Source: a virus. Taken from it: DNA of 64,000 nucleotides. Position numbers and translations under genes: made by a program. Under the pieces are notes generated by a model. The model saw only the letters and a program-made list of their open reading frames with translations. It was not told where the DNA came from and did no database searches. This document shows positions 9,441-15,937 of the stretch, one piece after another. Positions within the stretch are counted from its first letter, which is position 1. Each line of letters opens with the position of its first letter. The stretch spans positions 1-64,000 of IMG/VR virus record IMGVR_UViG_3300047510_001668; one strand, 5' to 3'.

Positions 9441-9665
9441 CTATCTCTTATTAGATGATTTACCTTTAGACTGCTTTTGTACCATATCTGCTTCTTTTTG
9501 TTTAGTTTCTTCTAGGTGCTTCAAATAGAAGTTACGAAGATAGACCGGCATATGATACACTTGTTCAAACGTAAACCCACCATTACTAAAATACGATAGT
9601 GTGAATATCGATTGGTGTATTGCGACCTTATGCTCCGAGGTCAGGCCAAAAAAAGTTGGCCCCAA
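9441..9665 (-). CDS. small tail-assembly protein, possible frameshift product
   Basis: This 74-aa frame reads GLTSEHKVAIHQSIFTLSYF then GGFTFEQVYHMPVYLRNFYL and a Lys-rich tail (KGKSSNKR). The '.IH..IF.L.Y...GGF....VY.MP...R.FY' pattern recurs in small proteins located just before tape measure genes in T4-like phages. The frame opens only from a TGA about 12 nt upstream, and the only start is a TTG at 9665-9663, with 38 nt of overlap with the gp26-like gene. The two frames share a run of seven T, so the protein may be made as a fusion with the upstream product by ribosomal slippage rather than from the TTG. By position it resembles the second frame of tail assembly chaperones. Confidence 0.65.
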   Translation of the reverse strand: MGPTFFGLTSEHKVAIHQSIFTLSYFSNGGFTFEQVYHMPVYLRNFYLKHLEETKQKEADMVQKQSKGKSSNKR

Positions 9666-10383
9666 AGGGCATCCTCAACTTATTTTCGGTATTACATGCA
9701 TCACACATTACCACAATATCAAAATCAACATCTGGAGATACTCGCTTCATTTCTTGACGAAGTGCTCGAATATCACGAATAATCATTGAATCAACGAAAT
9801 CTCGAACAAACTTTCTATCACGATTTCCGTTAACTGAAGTGACGGTATACTTTAACCTGGTTGATGCATCTGGTTCTATTGAATTGTTAAACTTCTTTAA
9901 TGCATCAACTTCAGCCTTAATTGCTTTTTCATCCCCACGGGTCAATAACTTATAAGTAATAACAATTCCAGTTGGTAAGGTTAATTCACGTTCACCGTTG
10001 ACCCACCCTTCACTTTCTGGAAGCTGCATTGGGAGTTCGGCTAAATTAATCGTGTGTTCAAATACGTGTTGACACGAATTACACGTAATTTTAACTGGGT
10101 ATTCCTTTCCATATGCGAGAATGCGTGATGCAACCATCACTGCATTCAAATCACCCAATAACATATCATCTGGCTTAACTCCTTTAGTTACAACCAAACT
10201 ATCCATCAATTTGTCCAACACCGTTCCCTTTTGAATCAAATTCGTTGACGTAAGGATATCTTCTTCCTTTGCCGTCATATACTTGATGTCCACTTGACCG
10301 CTTCGTAATGGGCTTTGGTCTGGATATAGCAGCCCCTTACTTGGGAGGTCAATTGTTTCTGTTGGGAATCCATAATCTGACAT
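9628..10383 (-). CDS. baseplate hub gp26-like / tail assembly chaperone protein
   Basis: This 251-aa protein starts MSDYGFPTETIDLPSKGLLY and contains MTAKEEDILTSTNLIQKGT and MLLGDLNAVMVASRILAYG, matching the T4 gp26-type baseplate family (PF12322). Two CxxC pairs, C101/C104 (CNSC) and C227/C230 (CDAC), can form a zinc site. The start has a good AAGGAG site. The last codons overlap the 74-aa gene in a +1 frame. In T4 gp26 is a hub assembly protein; its place here, before a small overlapping gene and the tape measure, is the tail chaperone position of many phages. Catalytic motifs are absent. Confidence 0.7.
   Translation of the reverse strand: MSDYGFPTETIDLPSKGLLYPDQSPLRSGQVDIKYMTAKEEDILTSTNLIQKGTVLDKLMDSLVVTKGVKPDDMLLGDLNAVMVASRILAYGKEYPVKITCNSCQHVFEHTINLAELPMQLPESEGWVNGERELTLPTGIVITYKLLTRGDEKAIKAEVDALKKFNNSIEPDASTRLKYTVTSVNGNRDRKFVRDFVDSMIIRDIRALRQEMKRVSPDVDFDIVVMCDACNTENKLRMPFGANFFWPDLGA
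9648..9654 (-). other. run of seven T, candidate slippery site
   Basis: On the coding strand the gp26-like frame reads AAC TTT TTT TGG CCT GAC and stops nine codons after the first TTT. The 74-aa frame reads through the same bases as ACT TTT TTT GGC CTG ACC. A +1 slip, or a -2 slip with re-pairing on the T run, after the second TTT would join the 251-aa protein to the 74-aa protein. A -1 slip would hit TGA within three codons. No downstream stem or pseudoknot was identified by eye. Confidence 0.4.
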
Positions 10384-10417
10384 AATAACTCCTTAAACTA
10401 TTTGGTTTTACCACCTA

Positions 10418-10425
10418 TATAAATA
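10418..10425. promoter_or_regulatory. TATAAATA octamer, reverse-oriented, before gp26-like gene
   Basis: The plus strand reads TATAAATA, so the coding strand reads TATTTATATAGG, 35 nt before the ATG at 10383 in the 45-nt gap after the helicase gene. It resembles the T4 late promoter octamer but in the opposite orientation to the gene it precedes. Alternatively the coding-strand TATATA may act as a -10 element. Confidence 0.35.
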
Positions 10426-10428
10426 TCC

Positions 10429-12315
10429 TTACTCCACGTTTTTAGTAGAAATATCCTGCTTATAAACCTGGTTTATTTTACTCACAAATTCCTTAAAATA
10501 AGACTTTGACCGCTCAGGGGTGACCAACGCCCCATCCACCACCAAATCTGCGACTTGTTGTTTCTCTTTCAGGATATCTCGCATATATTCGTCAATGGTA
10601 TCGGCACATAACATATAATACACCTGCACCTGTCCTTTTTGACCAATACGGTGGGTTCTGTCCTCTGCTTGTTCGTGATTCGCGGGTACCCAGTCACAGT
10701 TGAGAAAAACAACGGTATCTATTTGATGTTGGAGTCCGTCAATACCCATACCTGCTGCCATCAAACTGAATAATCCAACTTTTGCCTCACCCTTGGTCAG
10801 TCGGTCAATAGATACTTGTCGTTCTTTACTATTCATCTCCCCCGTCAACATTGCTGCTTTGTCTCCGTATTGTTCAGCCAAGAACTTCAATGGGGCAAGG
10901 TAATTACTGAAAATAAGGATAGGTTTGTCATTATCTAAGAATTCATCCACCATTTCGACCAGCCGTGGAATTTTCTTTTCAATCAAGAAGTTTTGAAGTT
11001 TTGGCATGTGACCTATCGTTGGCTTTTCCACCTTCCAACGACCAAAAACTTCCCGCAGTAGTTCCTTATATTGTTTCTGTTCGTCTTTGGTCAGTTCCAC
11101 ATACAAGTCATTCCGTTGTTTTGCTGGAAGTTCCGTAAGAATCTGTTCCTTCTTTCGACGAATGACCAAATCCTTCGTGCGGTCATGCAAGTCTTGAAGG
11201 TTACGAGGTGCTTCTCCTTTCCATCCACCGTAGCGTTGGGTGAAATGGAAGAAATTATTGAAACGCTCTTTGTCAAGGAAGTTCAACAAAGCAAACGCTT
11301 CGATTGGACGAGACATCACGGGAGTACCAGTAAGAAATAGGCAGTACTTCGTTTTTATGCCTGGATATTTGCGTCGTTCTTTATACGAACCCAAAATACT
11401 TTTTGCTCGTATAGTTTGTCTGTTTTTTAGATAGGTTGCTTCGTCACATACCAATAAGTCAAATTCTTGCTTCCGTAAGTCATTGACGACCTTACCGACC
11501 GCATCATAATGGACAATATGGAACTGGTTAGAGAGCTTTCCATCATAACTCTTACTATCCCAAATGGTAGCATCTTTGCCAGTGAACTTTTTAATTTCAC
11601 GTTTCCAGTTGACCACAACCGATAAAGGACAGACGATAATGGTTTTGAGTTTCTTGTGTTGGGCAAATCCAATAGCTTGTGCAGTCTTACCCAACCCAGG
11701 CGCATCGGCAATCAAACACCGACCATCTGCTCGTTCGACGAACTTGACACCGACTTTCTGATATGGGTAGAGTTGGAGTTGCATCCCCTTAATATCAAAT
11801 TCTACATCTTCTTTGACTCGAATCTCATCCAAATCTTCACGGCGGTCTTTGAGTTTCTCCAATAATGTCAATACTTTTTCGTCACACTTGATATTCGTTG
11901 GACCAAATACATTGAATGCTTTGGGAAGATGTACCGCAGGAAACTCCCACCACTTTTCTTCTCCGTTCCACTTCCGACCATCAACCTCATACTTAAACTT
12001 TGCCATCAAGTTGGGGTTGTATGGCATAACAACTACCGCAGTTTTACTATCCTTTAAATGAATAGTAACTGTGGTATCTGTAGATGTTTGTGGTGTATTG
12101 GTGACAGTCGGATTATTGGTTCTCGCTATTTTTAAATGCGAGATATCTTCCCCACGGAGCGTCAATATCGCTGCTTCTTTCCAGACTTCGGGAATCCCGA
12201 CTGTCTGCGTCATCCAAGTTAGGTATGACTGATTGTTATAGTATACGTGAGCTAGTGAGTGTCCTCTGAACTTCCCGAATGTCAGTATTGCGTTATTCGC
12301 TGACTGATGGAGCAT
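10429..12315 (-). CDS. SNF2-family (SMARCAL1/HARP-like) helicase
   Basis: This 628-aa superfamily 2 enzyme would be an ATP-driven DNA translocase, probably acting in fork remodelling or recombination. Residues 10-35 (LTFGKFRGHSLAHVYYNNQS) match the small 'FGK.KG.....V...YL.W' domain found at the end of exodeoxyribonuclease X-type and related proteins. Residues 105-127 (KFKYEVDGRKWNG...WWEFP) resemble the HARP motif of SMARCAL1 annealing helicases. The helicase core has Walker A DAPGLGKT at 204-211, a DEAT box at 291-294, the LTGTP motif and a C-terminal QAEDRTHRIGQ motif VI. All ATPase motifs look intact. T4's UvsW has a comparable role but a different family. It overlaps the upstream 74-aa gene by 23 nt and lies between collagen-like and tail genes. 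Confidence 0.9.
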   Translation of the reverse strand: MLHQSANNAILTFGKFRGHSLAHVYYNNQSYLTWMTQTVGIPEVWKEAAILTLRGEDISHLKIARTNNPTVTNTPQTSTDTTVTIHLKDSKTAVVVMPYNPNLMAKFKYEVDGRKWNGEEKWWEFPAVHLPKAFNVFGPTNIKCDEKVLTLLEKLKDRREDLDEIRVKEDVEFDIKGMQLQLYPYQKVGVKFVERADGRCLIADAPGLGKTAQAIGFAQHKKLKTIIVCPLSVVVNWKREIKKFTGKDATIWDSKSYDGKLSNQFHIVHYDAVGKVVNDLRKQEFDLLVCDEATYLKNRQTIRAKSILGSYKERRKYPGIKTKYCLFLTGTPVMSRPIEAFALLNFLDKERFNNFFHFTQRYGGWKGEAPRNLQDLHDRTKDLVIRRKKEQILTELPAKQRNDLYVELTKDEQKQYKELLREVFGRWKVEKPTIGHMPKLQNFLIEKKIPRLVEMVDEFLDNDKPILIFSNYLAPLKFLAEQYGDKAAMLTGEMNSKERQVSIDRLTKGEAKVGLFSLMAAGMGIDGLQHQIDTVVFLNCDWVPANHEQAEDRTHRIGQKGQVQVYYMLCADTIDEYMRDILKEKQQVADLVVDGALVTPERSKSYFKEFVSKINQVYKQDISTKNVE

Positions 12316-12517
12316 CGGTATTTTCTAGTTTAATGTATGTGAATGTTTCAATATCAAGTCTCCACCCATCTTTTGGGTCGAGTCCCATCATTCTCATCAT
12401 TTCTTCATTGGCGACTACTACTTTTGAAGTCAACTCATTACGATAATTTTCTAACAATTGATTATTACTTTCAATTAAATGGCGTAATGCCAAAGGTACT
12501 GGAACCGTTGTTGTCAT
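12293..12517 (-). CDS. small conserved phage protein
   Basis: This 74-aa acidic protein contains LRHLIESNNQLLENYRNELT, then NEEMMRMMGLDPKDGWRLDI. The first half should be one long helix, and the 'MGLDP..GW.LD.....Y' ending recurs in small phage proteins of unknown function. The gene overlaps the SNF2 helicase start by 23 nt, so the two are likely co-translated and it may be a helicase partner, but that is only positional. It has no metal motif, signal or membrane segment. The upstream gap (12518-12573) holds AT-rich sequence with a coding-strand TTGACA and CTATAGG. Confidence 0.6.
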   Translation of the reverse strand: MTTTVPVPLALRHLIESNNQLLENYRNELTSKVVVANEEMMRMMGLDPKDGWRLDIETFTYIKLENTDAPSVSE

Positions 12518-12573
12518 AATACCTGCCTATAGTGTTTAGTTAAATTTAAAATACTGTTTAATAAATGTCAAGG

Positions 12574-13023
12574 TTATGGAATAGTTGGTAGTGTATATCC
12601 CGGCGATGTTGGTAAATAGTCTGGGCAAATTATAGTTGATTGTATATATCCTGCCGTTTCAATACATACAATACTAAATTGGGAACCAGAAGCTCTATTC
12701 GGATTTACAAACAAGGATAACGAAGTAATCAATCCAGGACATTCTTTTGTACCAGGCGGACACGATGTAACATCTGTGCCCAATGGACCGAGTGGACCAG
12801 TCGGACCTGTACTGCCCGGTGCTGCGGTTTCTGTACATGCTGCTTCCAAGACATTAGCACCAGCTGTTCCAGCTGGTGGAGTATTTGTTGTTGATGTAGC
12901 AAATGATGCGGTTGGTACGAATACAGAATTTAAAATAAAACCCGCGGTGGTTGCAGAAAATGATTGGCTGATACTAAATACTGATATTGCTTCAGCATTA
13001 CCAAACGGAAAAAAATATGACAT
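12574..13023 (-). CDS. short collagen-like virion protein
   Basis: Starting at the ATG that overlaps the upstream stop as TAATG (13023), the protein is 149 aa (MSYFFPFGNAEAISVFSISQ); the first ATG at 13041 lies inside the neighbour. An Ala/Ser/Thr-rich first part leads to a short collagen-like stretch of Gly-X-Y triplets ([13 protein letters not shown]) at about residues 76-88, then a Cys-containing tail (SCPPGTKECPG, VCIETAGY, TIICPDY). It shares the FFPFG/YPFG opening and this layout with the next two genes. Likely a trimeric decoration or short fibre. The receptor or partner is unknown. Confidence 0.55.
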   Translation of the reverse strand: MSYFFPFGNAEAISVFSISQSFSATTAGFILNSVFVPTASFATSTTNTPPAGTAGANVLEAACTETAAPGSTGPTGPLGPLGTDVTSCPPGTKECPGLITSLSLFVNPNRASGSQFSIVCIETAGYIQSTIICPDYLPTSPGYTLPTIP

Positions 13024-13550
13024 TATATAAAGCTCCCACAAGTGCCCGAGGTGGTGATTACTCCAGAACCATCCGTTGAAAACACCGAATTACTAGCTAC
13101 ATCGAACTTATTAGACAAACTTGATGCTAATGTAGAACATGCCGAATCATAATATAATACCACACCATTTGATATGGTAGAGGAGTTTGCATAGAAAGTT
13201 TGTAATAAACCGAAATCACAAGTATATTGCATACCATTAAAAGTAGCATCTCCAATTTCATTAATTGTATGACATATAGAATTTGCTCCTGTACTCCAAC
13301 CTGCTGCTAGTAAGTAAGCATGCTTACCACTAAACCCTCTAGGTCCAGATGGTCCTTGTGGACCAGTTACGCCAGTTTTTGTAAAGTTAGATCCTGGTGC
13401 ACCGGCAGATCCTGAAATATTTAATGCTAGTCCAGCAAGGTTCGTTGCTGTTGCTGCTGAATTACTTACAAACGAAGCGCTGATTGCTAAACTAGCACTT
13501 GTCGCCAATCCTACGATTGTTGGGGGTACTCTATGAGGAAAAAAGTCCAT
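13023..13550 (-). CDS. short collagen-like virion protein
   Basis: This 175-aa protein starts MDFFPHRVPPTIVG, followed by an Ala/Ser-rich segment (LATSASLAISASFVSNSAAT). Two short stretches of Gly-X-Y triplets, near residues 47-54 (GSAGAPGS) and 60-77 (GVTGPQGPSGPRGFSG), follow. The C-terminal 95 residues hold several Cys (NSICHTI, QYTCDFG, DSACST, SGTCGSF) and the pattern GVVLYYDSACS, reminiscent of the 'GCKLYDD' core of the Cys-rich domains in the 1411-aa fibre at 46984-51219. It overlaps the next gene as TAATG. A small trimeric fibre with a disulfide- or metal-stabilised head is a reasonable guess. Confidence 0.55.
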   Translation of the reverse strand: MDFFPHRVPPTIVGLATSASLAISASFVSNSAATATNLAGLALNISGSAGAPGSNFTKTGVTGPQGPSGPRGFSGKHAYLLAAGWSTGANSICHTINEIGDATFNGMQYTCDFGLLQTFYANSSTISNGVVLYYDSACSTLASSLSNKFDVASNSVFSTDGSGVITTSGTCGSFI

Positions 13551-13564
13551 GATAGTATCCTAGA

Positions 13565-13816
13565 TTATGGATATGGAAGTGCGTTTGAAACAGTGCCGTT
13601 GAATCCACTTGGACCAGTAGACCCACTTGGACCAGTTGCTCCCTTTACATAAATACATTGACCAGATGGACCATCAATTCCAGGTACACCATTTGTTGCT
13701 ACAGACGCAGTAAACACTCTAGTTGCAGCACTAGCAGTTAATGCATATGTTGCTAGTGATGCAGTAAGAGCTAAACTAATGTCTACAGATCCTGACCCAA
13801 AAGGATAAAATCTCAT
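13565..13816 (-). CDS. very short collagen-like virion protein
   Basis: This 83-aa protein starts MRFYPFGSGSVDISLA, continues with Ala/Thr/Ser repeats (LTASLATYALTASAAT) and has two runs of Gly-X-Y triplets (GVPGIDGPSG and GATGPSGSTGPSG). It ends soon after (FNGTVSNALPYP). It looks like the N-terminal anchor and stalk of its neighbours without a head domain, so it may be a degenerate copy, or a stalk to which another protein binds. It lies 2 nt from the upstream gene and 14 nt from the downstream one. Confidence 0.5.
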   Translation of the reverse strand: MRFYPFGSGSVDISLALTASLATYALTASAATRVFTASVATNGVPGIDGPSGQCIYVKGATGPSGSTGPSGFNGTVSNALPYP

Positions 13817-13817
13817 A

Positions 13818-14624
13818 TTATTCTTCTGTTGAGTAAATGTATAGTGATGCGGTAACGTCCGATGTACCTACTGACCGATTTTCTAATTGGTAACCAATAA
13901 TTCCAGTTCCGATAGTATATTCGTTATCTGACCACGTATATGCTTCTAATGTTGGTACAAACTTATATGAGAAACTTGCACTATCAAACATAAAGTCTGC
14001 AATCAACTTAGAGTTGCCTACCGATGCCGTACCGAATGAACGAGTTTGTTCCGCTACAGGCACGTTATTTAGTGTGGTTGAATATAATCGTAATCTAGAC
14101 TCAGAAGTGGCACTACCACTTAATAAGAAGAAACTTTTCTTGGTTGTTATACTACCAGACACTCCATATCCTGTTGTTGGTATTGATGAACCAGAAATTT
14201 TAAGTATACTTCTATCGGTTAAACTATCACCGATATTTCCAAGACTGTATGCCTCGAAACTAACAATTGTATTTCCTAAAGACGAACTAGCGTGATACCA
14301 AGTATCTCCATTACCAAATGTATTACCGATAACAGGCGGGTCTAAATTTAATGTACTACCACTATCTAGTACCGCATCTAAAATCAATCCAACATTTTGA
14401 TTTAAAGTAAATGTAGTTGGACTTCTACTTGCATCAAGATTCACACTGGCACTATCAGAATACAACCTCAAACGTGTAGCTTTATTTGAGGTTACATTCA
14501 ATAGAATATACGACCCCCCGGGCGTTTGTACAGACCCACTAAGTGTGTTTGTAGCAAACGTTGGGAGGATTACTGTTTTACGAGAAAATATAGTACCTGC
14601 TGCGATTTGTTCTACTAAACCCAT
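13818..14624 (-). CDS. Ser/Thr-rich virion structural protein
   Basis: This 268-aa protein is beta-prone and rich in Ser, Thr and Gly. It has an internal repeat: GGSYILLNVTSNKATRLRLY in the first half corresponds to KKSFFLLSGSATSESRLRLY in the second, and the following DAVLDSGSTLNL and ADFMFDSASFSY also align. Two similar domains of about 125 residues are therefore likely. There is no signal, catalytic motif or collagen triplet. It is the first gene of the collagen-like group and is preceded by a promoter-like octamer. Probably a base or head component of these short fibres. Function not recognised. Confidence 0.5.
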   Translation of the reverse strand: MGLVEQIAAGTIFSRKTVILPTFATNTLSGSVQTPGGSYILLNVTSNKATRLRLYSDSASVNLDASRSPTTFTLNQNVGLILDAVLDSGSTLNLDPPVIGNTFGNGDTWYHASSSLGNTIVSFEAYSLGNIGDSLTDRSILKISGSSIPTTGYGVSGSITTKKSFFLLSGSATSESRLRLYSTTLNNVPVAEQTRSFGTASVGNSKLIADFMFDSASFSYKFVPTLEAYTWSDNEYTIGTGIIGYQLENRSVGTSDVTASLYIYSTEE

Positions 14625-14649
14625 GTATTTCTCTTATAAAAGGTACTAG

Positions 14650-14657
14650 TATAAATA
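14650..14657. promoter_or_regulatory. TATAAATA octamer, reverse-oriented, before gene at 14624
   Basis: The plus strand reads TATAAATA and the coding strand TATTTATACTAG, 26 nt before the ATG at 14624. The spacing equals that of forward octamers at the right end of the window. Coding-strand TATACT could instead serve as a -10 box. Confidence 0.35.
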
Positions 14658-14684
14658 TCTAATTTGCCCAATAATAGACAAATT

Positions 14685-15269
14685 TTACCGATAATGTTCA
14701 CCGCCAAGCCATAATACGAACGAACGACGAGTTCCCTTAGTAACTGCGGTTACTCTATGCATCATATATGATGGGAAAATAACCACATTTCCACGGCCCC
14801 GTGGTGCTTTAATTGGACCATCTCCACCCTGCCAGATTTCTAAATCACCATCATCATATTCGTCTGTTGCTGATAATTGGACGGTAATAGATACTTTACG
14901 GAGTGATAACATACCAGGTCCGATGTCTTGATGCCATCCATAATGACCACCAGCAGAAGCATGGTATTCAGTATATTGGATTGCTTCTGGGGCTGTATGT
15001 AGGTCGAAGTTCCATAGTACGTCATTAGCTTCGATTGCCATATTCATCATCTTTTCGTATAACCAATCCCACTTTTCTGTTTGTGGAACCCACTTAATGG
15101 ATGAGGAACGCATTTGCTTATTACCACCAACGGTTGTAGCTTCTTGGAAAGAAATTTCACCAACTTCACGATAAATCTTGTCCAGCTCTTGGTCAGAAAA
15201 CCCCTTATCAAACCAATAATAGTTCTGTGCGTCTACATGCTTCTTTGGAAAAATTAAACTGTGTTGCAT
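14685..15269 (-). CDS. 2OG-Fe(II) oxygenase, prolyl 4-hydroxylase/PiuC type
   Basis: This 194-aa protein has the full iron- and 2-oxoglutarate-binding set of the family: H113-x-D115 (GWHQDIGPG), distal His171 (SYMMHRVTAV) and Arg181/182 (KGTRRSFVLW). Between them lie VSITVQLSA, DGDLEIWQGG and NVVIFPS, as in prolyl 4-hydroxylase and PiuC-like enzymes. It would hydroxylate a C-H bond using O2 and 2-oxoglutarate. Many T4-like marine phages carry such enzymes, with unknown substrates. Here it sits directly beside collagen-like genes and two glycosyltransferases, so hydroxylation of fibre proline or another residue before sugar addition is a testable idea. It has no secretion signal, so it would act inside the host before assembly. 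It lies 10 nt after the GT2 gene. Confidence 0.88.
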   Translation of the reverse strand: MQHSLIFPKKHVDAQNYYWFDKGFSDQELDKIYREVGEISFQEATTVGGNKQMRSSSIKWVPQTEKWDWLYEKMMNMAIEANDVLWNFDLHTAPEAIQYTEYHASAGGHYGWHQDIGPGMLSLRKVSITVQLSATDEYDDGDLEIWQGGDGPIKAPRGRGNVVIFPSYMMHRVTAVTKGTRRSFVLWLGGEHYR

Positions 15270-15279
15270 ACATCACTCC

Positions 15280-15936
15280 TTAATTAGAATATTTAGAGAA
15301 ATAAATTTGTCTATCGTTTTCAGTAACAGGTGAAAACATCGGCAATCGTGATGTGATTGACCATTCTGTTACACAGACGTTTTTGATGGAATATATTATA
15401 TTTCCTGCTTTTGTAAAACATGTCGTTATAAAATCATCTCCGAACCAAACTTTTAATTCATGCGGGATAGGTGTCCAATTTGTTCTCTTTAGTAAAAATA
15501 AACATCCCCATCCAGTCCCGCGGCCTTCTGTATTTACAAATTCAACATTTTTGTATTGGGCTTCTGTTATATCCTCACATAAAAAACAACTAGTGGACAA
15601 CCCATAAATCCCATTATCTTTATCGAAATGTGCTTGATGTTCCGTGAATATCCGCCTAATAGATGGTGTACACCACACATCGTCGTTTAATATCATTACG
15701 TATTCACTTGTGGCCAGTTGTACACCCAAGTTCCATGCAGGATTAACATAAATGTTTTCTGTTTGTGGTATATATCGTAATTTATCTGATATTATTTCCG
15801 TATGATGGGTGGTTGTTACATCATTGTCTATCAATATAATTTCGCTGACCAATGGTTCTGATTCCAGTTCAGCCAACGTTTGTTTGAATAACGTGATGTT
15901 TTGTTTCCACATTGTTGGAATAATAACTGAATACAT
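15280..15936 (-). CDS. family 2 glycosyltransferase (GT-A fold)
   Basis: This 218-aa protein starts MYSVIIPTMWKQN, a typical GT2 opening. The nucleotide-sugar and metal site is at NDD 84-86 (YVMILNDDVWC), preceded by NPAWNLGVQLATSEY, as in rhamnosyl- and other GT2 enzymes. GTGWGCLFLLKR and KVWFGDDFITTCF match the acceptor-side part of the fold. There is no membrane segment, so it is a soluble enzyme. It lies 1 nt after the next GT2 gene and 10 nt before the oxygenase gene. The sugar donor and acceptor are not readable from the sequence. Given the neighbours, a fibre protein or a host surface glycan is more likely than DNA. Confidence 0.85.
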   Translation of the reverse strand: MYSVIIPTMWKQNITLFKQTLAELESEPLVSEIILIDNDVTTTHHTEIISDKLRYIPQTENIYVNPAWNLGVQLATSEYVMILNDDVWCTPSIRRIFTEHQAHFDKDNGIYGLSTSCFLCEDITEAQYKNVEFVNTEGRGTGWGCLFLLKRTNWTPIPHELKVWFGDDFITTCFTKAGNIIYSIKNVCVTEWSITSRLPMFSPVTENDRQIYFSKYSN

Positions 15937-15937
15937 A

